A DNA stretch of 64,000 bases from Bordetella petrii (lineage in GTDB: Bacteria > Pseudomonadota > Gammaproteobacteria > Burkholderiales > Burkholderiaceae_B). This document shows, piece by piece, positions 8,331 through 17,079 of the stretch. The first letter of the stretch is position 1, and each line of letters opens with the position of its first letter. The translations under genes were made by a program, and so were the position numbers. The stretch spans positions 2,653,943 to 2,717,942 of the forward strand of contig NZ_JAFMZZ010000001.1 in NCBI RefSeq assembly GCF_017356245.1. Reading direction: 5' to 3'. The notes under the pieces were generated by a model, which saw only the letters and a program-made list of their open reading frames with translations, was not told where the DNA came from and did not search any database.

Positions 8331-9656
8331 ATGGCCGCTCCTGCCAGCCCATCCACGGCGCGCCAGCCCGTCCGGGCCGCAACCGCCGCCTTCATCGGCA
8401 CCACCATCGAGTGGTATGACTTCTACATCTACGCCACCGCCGCCGCGCTGGTGTTCGGCAAGGTGTTCTTTCCCACCGCCGACCCCTTCGTCAGTACCAT
8501 GGCCTCGTTCGGCACCTTCGCCGCCGGCTTTCTGGCGCGCCCCCTGGGCGGCGTCATTTTCGGCCACCTGGGCGACCGGGTCGGCCGCAAGAAGGCGCTG
8601 ATGGCAACCCTGGTCATCATGGGAACGGCAACGGTCGGCATCGGCCTGCTGCCCAGCTATGCGGCCGCCGGCCTGTGGGCCCCCGCCCTGCTGTTGCTGC
8701 TGCGCCTGGCGCAAGGCCTCGCCGTCGGCGGCGAATGGGGCGGCGCCGTGCTGATGGCGGGCGAACACGCCTCGCAGCGCCGCCGTACCTTTGCCGCCTC
8801 TTTCGCGCAATTGGGCAGTCCCGCGGGGCTGATCCTGTCGCTGCTCGCATTCCGCCTGCTGGCGATGCTGGATGAAGCGGATTTCGTCAGCTGGGGCTGG
8901 CGGGTGCCGTTCCTGGTCAGCGCCGTACTGCTGTTCGTGGGTTATTTCATTCGCGTTGGCGTCAATGAATCACCCGACTTCACGCAAGTCCTGGAGCGCC
9001 AGGAGCGCGCCGAAGTTCCGGCCCGGGAGGTGCTGCGCACCGCCTGGCGCACTGTCCTGCTGTGCATGGGTGTCTGCACCGTGGCGATCGGCGGCATCTA
9101 TTTCACCAACACGTTCATGCTGTCCTACACCACCCAGACGCTGGGCCTGAGCCGCGCGCTGATTCTGGACTGCCTGTTCGCCGTCGCCATCATCCAGTTC
9201 CTGGTCCAGCCCCTGGCCGCCTGGCTGGCCGACGCGCTCGGCCCCGTCCGGGTATTGATCACGGCGGCGTTCTGCTCGGTGCTGGCGCCCTACCCTATGT
9301 TCATGCTCGTCACGCAGGGCACCGCCCTGGGCATCATCGCCGGCATTGCCATCGTGCTGGTCTTCATGGCGACGATCTATTCGGCGATGGCCGGGTACAT
9401 CAGCCAGGCTTTTGCCCCGCATGTGCGCTACTCGGGCATCTCGCTGTCGTACCAGTTGTGCGGCGCGATCGCGGGGGGCATGACGCCGCTGGTCGGCACC
9501 TGGCTGACCTACCGCTATCCGGGCCAGTGGATGCCCCTGGCGATCTTCTATTCGGTCCTTTCCGCCATCACGCTGCTCTCGATCTGGGCGCTGGCCGGAC
9601 ACAAGCGCCGCCGCGGGCTGGACGCGCCGCGCGCCGCCGGCACCACGGCCGCCTGA
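8331..9656 (+). CDS. MFS transporter, metabolite:H+ symporter type
   Basis: 441 residues with about 12 transmembrane helices. The loop 2-3 signature G-H-L-G-D-R-V-G-R-K (near 80) and the segment G-T-T-I-E-W-Y-D-F-Y-I-Y near the N-terminus are typical of the metabolite/H+ symporter branch (ProP, KgtP and ShiA relatives). These import organic acids, amino-acid derivatives or osmolytes into the cytoplasm. The ATG at 8331 follows an AGAGGAAA ribosome-binding site. The M20 amidohydrolase gene starts 33 bases downstream, so the pair may import and then hydrolyse an N-acylated or peptide-like compound. The substrate is unknown. Confidence 0.88.
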   Translation: MAAPASPSTARQPVRAATAAFIGTTIEWYDFYIYATAAALVFGKVFFPTADPFVSTMASFGTFAAGFLARPLGGVIFGHLGDRVGRKKALMATLVIMGTATVGIGLLPSYAAAGLWAPALLLLLRLAQGLAVGGEWGGAVLMAGEHASQRRRTFAASFAQLGSPAGLILSLLAFRLLAMLDEADFVSWGWRVPFLVSAVLLFVGYFIRVGVNESPDFTQVLERQERAEVPAREVLRTAWRTVLLCMGVCTVAIGGIYFTNTFMLSYTTQTLGLSRALILDCLFAVAIIQFLVQPLAAWLADALGPVRVLITAAFCSVLAPYPMFMLVTQGTALGIIAGIAIVLVFMATIYSAMAGYISQAFAPHVRYSGISLSYQLCGAIAGGMTPLVGTWLTYRYPGQWMPLAIFYSVLSAITLLSIWALAGHKRRRGLDAPRAAGTTAA

Positions 9657-9689
9657 TCCGATATCCATTCATTGCCGAAGGAACCCAGC

Positions 9690-11003
9690 ATGACGCAAAA
9701 CAGTACTCCCCGCGCGCTCACCGAAGAGCAGACACGGCGCATTCTCCAGGCGGTCGATGCGCATTTCGACGCGCAGCTCGCCTTCACCCAGGACCTGGTG
9801 CGTTTTCCGTCGCTGCGCGAGCAGGAACACACCGCTCAGGATTTTCTTTACGAAGCGATGCGCAAGCGCGGTTTCACGATGGACCGCTGGCAGATCGATG
9901 TGAAAGATATCGAATCGCATCCCGGCTTCGGCCCGGTGACCGTTTCCTATGAAAACGCCTTCAATGTGGTGGGCACCTATCGCCCGGCACAGCAGGCCGG
10001 CCGCTCTCTCATTCTCAATGGACACATCGATGTGGTGCCGACGGGCCCGGCGGCCATGTGGAGCCGTTCGCCATGGGATCCGGCCATTATCGACGGCTGG
10101 ATGTATGGCCGCGGCGCGGCCGACATGAAAGCCGGGCTGGCCGCCAACCTGTTCGCCTACGATGCCGTGCGCGCGGCCGGCTACGAGCCGGCCGCTCCGA
10201 TTCATTTCCAGTCGGTGGTGGAAGAAGAATGCACCGGCAACGGCGCGCTGGCCGCGCTGCTGCGCGGCTACCGGGCCGACGCCGTCATTATTCCCGAACC
10301 CGAAGAGAACATGCTGGTGCGCGCCAATGTCGGCGTGCTCTGGTTCAAGGTACGCGTGCAGGGCCGGCCCATGCATACGCGAGAAATGGCAAACGGCTTC
10401 AACGCCATCGACGCGGCCTATGCGGCAATCGAGGCGCTGCGCCGCATCGAAACGAAATGGAACGGCCAGCACCATTGCCACCGCCACTTCGAACATCTCG
10501 ACCACCCCATCAATTTCAATATCGGGAAAATCGAAGGCGGGGACTGGCCTTCGACCGTCCCGCCCTGGTGTGAATTCGATGTGCGGGCAGCCATCTACCC
10601 AGGCACCACGGCCGACCAGGCGCGCGCCGAGATCGACGCCTGCCTGCGCGACGCGGCCTCCGACCCAAGACTGGGCGGCACGCCGCCGCAGGTTACCTAC
10701 ACGGGCTTCTATGCCGAAGGCTATGTGCTGGAAGAAGGCAGCGATGCCGAAAATACACTGCAGGAATGCCACAAGCTGGGCTTCCAGAGCGATCTTCAGA
10801 GCTTCACGACTCCGGGCTATCTCGACGCCCGGGTGTTCGTGATCTACGGCAATATGCCCACCCTGGTATACGGTCCCAGATCGCTCGATATCCATGGCTT
10901 CGACGAGCGCGTGCACATCGAATCGCTGCGCCTGATCACCAAGACCATCGCCCTTTTCATTGGGCAATGGTGCGGTATCAGCCCGGCGGCCTCCCGGGCC
11001 TGA
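9690..11003 (+). CDS. M20-family amidohydrolase (ArgE/DapE-like)
   Basis: 437 residues. I chose the ATG at 9690 because GAAGGAA precedes it at good spacing; an in-frame ATG at 9672 has no such site. Metal-site motifs are present: L-N-G-H-I-D-V-V-P (His ligand, catalytic Asp), R-G-A-A-D-M-K (bridging Asp), V-E-E-E-C-T-G-N-G-A (catalytic Glu and ligand), P-E-P-E-E, and a C-terminal L-D-I-H-G-F-D-E-R. Members deacylate N-acyl amino acids or cleave similar amides using two zinc ions in the cytoplasm. Acetylornithine deacetylase is one option, but linkage to an MFS importer and a LysR regulator points to catabolism. It ends 24 bases from the convergent large regulator gene. Confidence 0.85.
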   Translation: MTQNSTPRALTEEQTRRILQAVDAHFDAQLAFTQDLVRFPSLREQEHTAQDFLYEAMRKRGFTMDRWQIDVKDIESHPGFGPVTVSYENAFNVVGTYRPAQQAGRSLILNGHIDVVPTGPAAMWSRSPWDPAIIDGWMYGRGAADMKAGLAANLFAYDAVRAAGYEPAAPIHFQSVVEEECTGNGALAALLRGYRADAVIIPEPEENMLVRANVGVLWFKVRVQGRPMHTREMANGFNAIDAAYAAIEALRRIETKWNGQHHCHRHFEHLDHPINFNIGKIEGGDWPSTVPPWCEFDVRAAIYPGTTADQARAEIDACLRDAASDPRLGGTPPQVTYTGFYAEGYVLEEGSDAENTLQECHKLGFQSDLQSFTTPGYLDARVFVIYGNMPTLVYGPRSLDIHGFDERVHIESLRLITKTIALFIGQWCGISPAASRA

Positions 11004-11027
11004 ATCCCGCGCCCGTGGCGCGCCTGC

Positions 11028-14000
11028 CTACGCGGCCTGCTGCGAGGAACTGTTCAGACGCGCTTCCGCCTTGCGCGCCGCCAGCGTCAGGCCTAGCCGG
11101 CGGCTTTCGGCGACGGCCGTCTGCCAGTATTCGCGCGCCTTGGCGTGCTGGCCTTGCTGGGCGGCCACGTTGCCCAACAGGCAAAGATAATCGCCGCGCA
11201 TGAACAGGCTGCCGAACCGGTCGATGGCCTCGGCTGCCCGATGGACGGCCCGCGAGGCCCGCTCGGGCTGGTCCTGCTCCAGAGAGGCGCCGGCCAGCAG
11301 CAATTCCAGGCCGGACTGCAGCACCGGCATGCCGGTGCGCGAGGCATCGATGGCGCGCTGTATTTCGTCCAGCGCGCCTTTTTCGCCACGGCGCGCCCGC
11401 ACCCAGCCCGCCAGGCCGTCGGCCAGGCCATACCAAAGCGCGAAATCGCCGCTGTGCGCCGCGGCGCGCACGGTTTCGGCGGCGCGCAGGGCTTCGTCGT
11501 CATCGCCGCGCTGGCGGTGGATTTCGCCCAGCATGGCCAGGCAAAGGACCCGGCTGGCCAGGTGGTCGAGCCGGTCGGCGTCGGCCAGGCCGGACTGCGC
11601 GGATTTCAGGCCTTCATCCTCGCGGCCTTGCAGGGTCAGCGCCCAGCCCAGCACGGCCTTTGCCGCACAGACGCCATCCGCGCCCCAGCGGGCGAAGCGC
11701 ATGGAGTGGTCGGGATGCCCGCCCAGGCTTTGTATGCTGGTGCGCAGCCAGCGTTCGGCGGCCACCATGTCGCCGGTCAGCAAGTAGCTGAAGCCGCAGG
11801 CATACTGCGCCCGGCCCTGCAAGGCGCTGTCGCCGGTCTGGTCGGCATAGCGGCAAAGTCGGTCGGCCTGCTGCAGGGTTTCGGTATGCGTGCGGGTGCT
11901 CACCGCCACGGTCCAGGCCCCCCATAGCAACAGGAACTGCGTATTCGGATCGTCGTTGCTCTGCTGCAGTTCGGCGGTGCGCGCGTATGCCTGCGAGGTC
12001 TCGGCCGCCCCGCCGCCCTTGAGCGCGGTGAACACGGAACCGCGCAGCAGCTGCACATCCAGTTCGATCTTGCGGCGCATCGGGACATCGGCAATGTAGC
12101 GCAGCGCCAGCAAGGCGCGCTCGGTCAGCGCATGCGCTTCGGTCATCCCGGACTGCGCCAGCGCGTCCCGCGCCGCCAGGCACCACCAGTGCGACGCGTT
12201 GGCATGCTGGGCCATTTCGAGATGGCGGGCGATGTAGGCCGACTCGACCGGCTCGGCGCGCGGCCCCAGGTCGATCAGGTAGTTGGCCACGTTCTCGTGC
12301 TGCATGCGCCGCTGGCCCGGGCTGAGCGTGTGATAAATCGCGTCGCGAACCAGCGCGTGGCGGAAATTGGCGGGCATGCCCTCTTCTATCAGGCCGCGCT
12401 GGCGCAGTTCGCGCAAGACTTCAGGCATGCCCTCGGGCGGAACGCCGAACTCCTGCGCCGCGCGCGACATCAGCGCCTCGTCCACCTGCCCCGCCACCGC
12501 GGCAAACTGCGCCAGCCTGCGCGTGGCCGGCTCCAGGTCCGACAGGCGCGCGGCGATCAGGTCCGCGACAATGGGCGTGACGCCGATATCGGCGCCCAGC
12601 ATGACCTGGCGGACCATTTCCTCGGCATAAAGAGGAATGCCGTCGGCGTCGTCCACGATGCGCGCGCGCAGCTTCGGCGACAGGCGCTGCCCCTTGGCCC
12701 GGTGAGCCACCAATTCCGCGATGGCCTGGCGTTCCAGCGGCTTGAGCGCCAGTTCATGGGCGGGCCAGGCGCAATTGAATTCTTCCCGCGCGGTCATCAG
12801 CATCATGGTGGGCGCGGACTGCCCCTGCTGGGCCAGCAGTTCGATCAGCGCCAGGCTGGAATGATCCGCCCAGTGCAGGTCTTCCCAGACCAGCAGCAAG
12901 GGGCGATGCTGCTGGCCGCGATGGGTCAGGATGGCGGCCAGGGCCTGCATCAGGGTAGACCGCGACAGATCGTTCAACGCGGCGCGTTCGCGTTCCGGAA
13001 ACAGCACCCGGCGCAGGCTGCCGCGCACCGATGCGTCCAGGCCCACGCGCTGGCAAACCGTGTCGACCAGCTGCCCCTGGTACTCGGGCGAATCCAGCGC
13101 GCCGTTGACGCCGCCCCACTCCAGCGACAGCCGCCGCATGATGTATTCGCGCACGGCGTAGAACGGCGTGTGGTCATGGCCTTCGTGGCAGGCCAGCAGG
13201 CAGACGTCGCCGCCGGTGTGGCGCACATACTCCGCCATGACTCCCGTCAGCAGCGACTTGCCGATGCCGGCCTCGCCGCGCACCATCATGACGGTGGGCG
13301 CCTGGGCCACCGGCAGGTGCGCCCACAGGCGGACCAGGCTGTCGAATTCACGCACGCGGCCGAACATGCGCCGCACGACCTTGGCCTCGAGCGGGAACTC
13401 CAGCAGGCACAGATTCCGCCCATGGCGTTTTTCGGCGTGCGTGGCGAATTCGCCCGCCAGGCGGTCGCGGGCCGGCGCGCTGATCAGGACTTCGCCGGCA
13501 TCGGCCAGGTAGGCCAGCCGCATGGCGCGCTGGCTTACCAGCGCGCCGGCGTCCGGCCGGGAAGTCGATTGCACCAGAGCGATATCGGCGTGTATGCCCA
13601 TGCCCACCCGCACGCCGCTTGGCAGGGACAGGGCGCGGATGGCGCAGGCCAGCTTGCCGGCCGCATGGGCCGGGCGTTCGGTCAGCTTGGGGTATCCGAA
13701 AACGATCGCCAGGCTGCTGTCCGCGCCGACCAGCACGTTGGCGCCTTCGCTGCGCGCCAGTTCCAGCAGGTGCTTGCGCGCGGTTTGCAGGCTTTGCAGG
13801 GACTGCTCGGGATAATCGTCGGACTCGTCCAGCGACAAGGCCACGGCCAGCACCGCCAGGGGCTGGTACTGGCGCTGCTCGATGGGCCGCAGCGAATCCA
13901 GGTCGGCCGTGGGCAGCACGGTCTCGACCAGGGTGCGCGTCTGTTCGGACGGCTCGCTGTCGAAGCGCTCGCGCATGATCCCCACGCAATGCTGGTAAGC

Positions 14001-14708
14001 CAGCATGGCTGCTTCGCGATTGCCGCCATCGAGCAACAGGCGGATCAGGTGGCGGTGGGCGCCCTCGTCTTCCGGGTGTATGTGCACCCACTTCTTGGCC
14101 GTATCCAGCGCCTGTTCATTCAGGCCCGCTTCCGCCAGCCGCGCCAGCAGCGCGCTGCGGCATTCCGAAACGTCGCGCTCGATGCGCGCCTGCCAGCTGG
14201 TCTTCCAGGCGGTGAACGACCCGCTTTCGGGCAGGTCGGTGTATTCCAGAAAGTTGCCGCGGTCGTAGTCCAGGCGCTGCTCCAGCGTCAATGACTCGTA
14301 GCCGGTCGCGCCGATGATGGCCAGCACGTCGACCATGATCACATCGGGGTTCAGCGCCAGGGTGCTGGCCGTGGAGATCCAGGCGTCGGGCACCGGCTCG
14401 AACAGGCGGCGCAGCACGAACAGCGCGTGGCGCAGATTGGCGCGCCCGTCTTTCAGGTCGGCCGGCCACAGGATATTGGCCAGCTCGGCGCGGGAATAGG
14501 GTTTTCCTTGTGCCAGCGCCAACATCGCCAGCAACAGTTTGGGCTTGGTATAGCTGAGCGCGCGTCGGCCATTGACGTTGGCCACGGCGATATCGAATTC
14601 TCCGAGCAGTCGAAGATGAATGGGCCGAATCAGACTTGGGTGCATAGGCAGATAGGTGGCGAGAACCTTGCGACCCGCCAGGCCGACGCTGCCCGTAGGC
14701 ACACCCAT
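11028..14708 (-). CDS. Large BTAD/SARP-type regulator with cyclase-like, AAA and TPR-like domains
   Basis: 1226 residues from 14708; an ATG at 14645 starts just before the conserved domain and is also possible. Visible layout: winged-helix DNA-binding domain (about 30-110), bacterial transcriptional-activation domain (about 115-265), and a degenerate class III cyclase-like domain (about 290-430, with G-V-R-V-G-M-G-I-H-A but without the metal Asp pair I would expect). An AAA ATPase follows with Walker A G-E-A-G-I-G-K-S (near 475) and Walker B L-L-V-W-E-D-L-H-W-A, then ~400 residues of helical TPR-like repeats. BTAD proteins activate transcription by binding direct repeats. It is divergent from the T6SS operon, with 278 bp between them containing direct repeats, so it is probably the T6SS activator. 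Effector and ATP dependence are inferred. Confidence 0.85.
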   Translation of the reverse strand: MGVPTGSVGLAGRKVLATYLPMHPSLIRPIHLRLLGEFDIAVANVNGRRALSYTKPKLLLAMLALAQGKPYSRAELANILWPADLKDGRANLRHALFVLRRLFEPVPDAWISTASTLALNPDVIMVDVLAIIGATGYESLTLEQRLDYDRGNFLEYTDLPESGSFTAWKTSWQARIERDVSECRSALLARLAEAGLNEQALDTAKKWVHIHPEDEGAHRHLIRLLLDGGNREAAMLAYQHCVGIMRERFDSEPSEQTRTLVETVLPTADLDSLRPIEQRQYQPLAVLAVALSLDESDDYPEQSLQSLQTARKHLLELARSEGANVLVGADSSLAIVFGYPKLTERPAHAAGKLACAIRALSLPSGVRVGMGIHADIALVQSTSRPDAGALVSQRAMRLAYLADAGEVLISAPARDRLAGEFATHAEKRHGRNLCLLEFPLEAKVVRRMFGRVREFDSLVRLWAHLPVAQAPTVMMVRGEAGIGKSLLTGVMAEYVRHTGGDVCLLACHEGHDHTPFYAVREYIMRRLSLEWGGVNGALDSPEYQGQLVDTVCQRVGLDASVRGSLRRVLFPERERAALNDLSRSTLMQALAAILTHRGQQHRPLLLVWEDLHWADHSSLALIELLAQQGQSAPTMMLMTAREEFNCAWPAHELALKPLERQAIAELVAHRAKGQRLSPKLRARIVDDADGIPLYAEEMVRQVMLGADIGVTPIVADLIAARLSDLEPATRRLAQFAAVAGQVDEALMSRAAQEFGVPPEGMPEVLRELRQRGLIEEGMPANFRHALVRDAIYHTLSPGQRRMQHENVANYLIDLGPRAEPVESAYIARHLEMAQHANASHWWCLAARDALAQSGMTEAHALTERALLALRYIADVPMRRKIELDVQLLRGSVFTALKGGGAAETSQAYARTAELQQSNDDPNTQFLLLWGAWTVAVSTRTHTETLQQADRLCRYADQTGDSALQGRAQYACGFSYLLTGDMVAAERWLRTSIQSLGGHPDHSMRFARWGADGVCAAKAVLGWALTLQGREDEGLKSAQSGLADADRLDHLASRVLCLAMLGEIHRQRGDDDEALRAAETVRAAAHSGDFALWYGLADGLAGWVRARRGEKGALDEIQRAIDASRTGMPVLQSGLELLLAGASLEQDQPERASRAVHRAAEAIDRFGSLFMRGDYLCLLGNVAAQQGQHAKAREYWQTAVAESRRLGLTLAARKAEARLNSSSQQAA

Positions 14709-14753
14709 TCGCCCTGCTTTATGCCGTCTTGGGTCTCTGTTCTTCTCAGTTGA

Positions 14754-14766
14754 TATCGATTCGATA
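14754..14766. promoter_or_regulatory. 13-bp palindrome between regulator and tssA
   Basis: TATCGA-T-TCGATA is a perfect palindrome 46 bases upstream of the large regulator start and about 27 bases from the conserved promoter element. It may be an operator for that gene. No known regulator motif is recognised. Confidence 0.4.
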
Positions 14767-14792
14767 CATAAGACACGTTGTAGCGCAAAAAC

Positions 14793-14881
14793 CGTTGAAC
14801 AAACGTTAAATCGATTGCAGGCGATGACGAAATTTTTGCGATTTGCATCAACGGTTGTTAAACGGTGGGTTCCTAAGATGC
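14793..14881 (+). promoter_or_regulatory. T6SS operon promoter region with 11-bp-period direct repeats (copy A)
   Basis: Direct repeats GTTGAAC (14794-14800) and GTTAAAT (14805-14811) have an 11-bp period, as do CAACGGT (14849-14855) and AAACGGT (14860-14866). A possible -10, TAAGAT, lies at 14874-14879, 7 bases after the last heptamer; there is no good -35. This is how SARP/BTAD activators bind. The whole 89-bp stretch recurs without gaps upstream of the secreted repeat-protein gene at 50605-50693 (59 of 89 identical). The rest of the intergenic region 14709-14986 is AT-rich and shows no gene. Confidence 0.6.
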
Positions 14882-14986
14882 ATCAACGCTCACTGAAAAG
14901 CGAGTTTCTTCGCCGAACAGGATCCTACAAAAGTATGCAAATTGATTCACGCCAACTGTCACACGATTTGTAAAGGATAAGCCATC

Positions 14987-16531
14987 GTGTCAACTGCAGG
15001 GTTCGATCGTAATCTGGGCGCCAGCCCCATCCGCGCCGGCCAGCCGGCGGGTGAAAACCCGCGCGACGGCGAAGCGTATGCGGCCATGCGCGTGCAGATC
15101 GACCAGTTGACCGACATCCATGCCAGCGCCGTGGTGGACTGGAACGCAGTGGCGCGCCTGGGCACGCAAATCCTCAACGACGAAGGCAAGGACTTGTCGG
15201 TGGGAGCATGGCTGGCCCTGGCGCTGCTGCATACCCGCGCATTGGCCGGGCTGGCCGACGGCGTGCACGTGCTGCGCGATCTGGTGACCACGTATTGGGA
15301 CGAGATGTCTCCCCCCGCGGCACGGCTGCGCGGGCGCCGCAACCAGATGCAATGGCTGCTGGATCAATTAGGAGACTGCATCCAGGATCCGCAGGCCGAA
15401 TTCGCCGCGCTGCAGCCCGACGTGCACAGCGAATTGCTGGCCGACTGGGAAGCGCTGGATGCGGCATGGCAGCAGCACGACAACGAAGCGCCGGCGTTCT
15501 ACGGCTTGCGCGCGGCATTGACGAACCTGCCGGTGGAACGGCCGGCCGAGCCGGCTCCTGAAGCGGCCGCGTCCGGCTCGGCATCCGCCGGCCCCGCTTC
15601 GGCGCCGGTGGCCGCTGCCGCCGCGCCCGCGGCCGGCAGCGACCCGGAAGCCGTCGCCGAAGCGGGGCTGGCCAGCCTGCGACCGCTGATCGATTGGTAT
15701 CTGGAGGAACACCCCACCCTGCCCTTGCTGTTCAGGCTGAACCGCATCTGCGCCTGGGCGGCGCTGGAGCAGGCGCCGCCCGCGCAGAACGGCGCGACGC
15801 GCCTGCCGCCGCCGCCCGACCAGGTCATGGTGGGCTTCGAGAAGATCGCGCAAGGCGGCGACCCGCAAGCCGTGATTCATTTTGCCGAGTCGCGCCTGAT
15901 CGGGCACCGCTACTGGCTGGACTTGAACCGCGCCAGCCATGCCGCGCTGAGCCGGCTGGGCGCCAAGGACGCGGCGCTGTCCGTGGCCTTTGAAACCGGC
16001 CGCCTGCTGTCGCGCCTGCCGCAGCTGGCCGACATGAAATTCAGCGACGGCCGCCCGTTCGCCGATCCCGACACGCAGGCCTGGCTGGAGGCGCTGGGCA
16101 GCGACGCGCCGCGCGCGGCCGGCGGCGCCGCCGGCGCGGACCCGGTGGCCGAGCTGGCTGCCGCCGCCGATGCCGACGCGGTGGCGGGCAAGCTGAATGA
16201 GGCGCTGGACAACCTGCAATCCGCCGCGCGCCACGCCGGCAGCCAGCGCGACAACTTCCGCCTGCGCCTGGCGCAGTGCGCCCTGCTGCAACGTTTTGAT
16301 GCGCGTGCCGACATGCGTCCGCTGCTGGCCACGCTGATTGAAGAACTCGACGCCCACCGCCTGGCCACTTGGGAACCCGATCTGGCGCGGCAAGCCCTGA
16401 AATTGGCGGCGGCCGTCGAACTGCGATACGGCGCGTCCGGCGCCGGGCCCAATGAATCCATGCTGGCCCGCCTGGCCAGCCTGGACCTGCGGGCCGCCTG
16501 GCAACTTTCGCAGTCCACCGCCGCCGCCTAA
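14987..16531 (+). CDS. tssA: T6SS protein TssA (ImpA family)
   Basis: 514 residues from a GTG start at 14987, preceded by AAAGGA. The N-terminal ~120 residues form an ImpA-N domain (R-x-x-x-D-W after a G-E-N-P-R-D-G motif, and Y-W-D-E-M-S-P). An Ala/Pro-rich linker (180-215) and a helical C-terminal half follow. TssA caps the baseplate or the distal end of the growing T6SS tail and helps sheath polymerisation in the cytoplasm. It is the first gene of the operon, directly downstream of the conserved promoter element. The tssB gene starts 26 bases later. Confidence 0.9.
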   Translation: MSTAGFDRNLGASPIRAGQPAGENPRDGEAYAAMRVQIDQLTDIHASAVVDWNAVARLGTQILNDEGKDLSVGAWLALALLHTRALAGLADGVHVLRDLVTTYWDEMSPPAARLRGRRNQMQWLLDQLGDCIQDPQAEFAALQPDVHSELLADWEALDAAWQQHDNEAPAFYGLRAALTNLPVERPAEPAPEAAASGSASAGPASAPVAAAAAPAAGSDPEAVAEAGLASLRPLIDWYLEEHPTLPLLFRLNRICAWAALEQAPPAQNGATRLPPPPDQVMVGFEKIAQGGDPQAVIHFAESRLIGHRYWLDLNRASHAALSRLGAKDAALSVAFETGRLLSRLPQLADMKFSDGRPFADPDTQAWLEALGSDAPRAAGGAAGADPVAELAAAADADAVAGKLNEALDNLQSAARHAGSQRDNFRLRLAQCALLQRFDARADMRPLLATLIEELDAHRLATWEPDLARQALKLAAAVELRYGASGAGPNESMLARLASLDLRAAWQLSQSTAAA

Positions 16532-16557
16532 TCCATCCGCTACCTAGGAGAACTGCA

Positions 16558-17076
16558 ATGGCCAATGATGGATCCGTAGCCCCGAAGGAACGTGTCAACA
16601 TCGTCTACAAGCCGGCCACCGGCGACGCGCAGGAGCAGGTTGAACTGCCGTTGAAGCAATTGGTGCTGGGTGATTTCACGCTGCAGGAATCAGATACGCC
16701 GCTCGACGAGCGCAAGCCCATCCAGGTCGACAAGGACAACTTCAACGATGTGCTCAAGGCCCAGGGCCTGAGCGTGACGATGGCCGTGCCCAACCGCCTG
16801 TCCGAGGGCGAAAGCGATGAGTCGCTGCCGGTCACGCTGAAGTTCGAGAACATCCGCGACTTCGAGCCCGACGCCCTGGTCGAGCAAGTGCCCGAACTGC
16901 GCCAGCTGATCGAGCTGCGCGAGGCGTTGAAATCCCTGAAAGGCCCGCTGGGCAATCTTCCCGACTTCCGCAAGAAGCTGCAGGCGCTCATTCAGGATGA
17001 AGGCGCGCGCGAACGCTTGCTGGCTGAACTGGGTGTGCAATCGGCCGGCCCCGAGTCCGACCAGTCCAAGGAGTAA
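16558..17076 (+). CDS. tssB: T6SS contractile sheath small subunit TssB
   Basis: 172 residues, normal for the family. The N-terminus has the typical R-V-N-I-V-Y-K-P block, followed by E-L-P-L-K-x-L-V-L-G-D-F and, near residue 100, F-x-x-x-D-F-E-P-D. TssB pairs with TssC to build the contractile sheath around the Hcp tube. The start has a CTAGGAGAA ribosome-binding site. The gene is 3 bases from tssC, consistent with equimolar synthesis. Confidence 0.95.
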   Translation: MANDGSVAPKERVNIVYKPATGDAQEQVELPLKQLVLGDFTLQESDTPLDERKPIQVDKDNFNDVLKAQGLSVTMAVPNRLSEGESDESLPVTLKFENIRDFEPDALVEQVPELRQLIELREALKSLKGPLGNLPDFRKKLQALIQDEGARERLLAELGVQSAGPESDQSKE

Positions 17077-17079
17077 TCG

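Noticed and set aside
8139..8810. N-terminal extension of the LysR protein
   Set aside because: It is antisense to the MFS gene and would place extra sequence before the usual winged helix; the ATG at 8138 gives the family length.
12132..14294. 720-codon open frame on the + strand within the large regulator gene
   Set aside because: It is antisense to a gene with clear domains, is Gln/His/Arg-rich as expected for a GC-rich shadow frame, and has no ribosome-binding site or domain.
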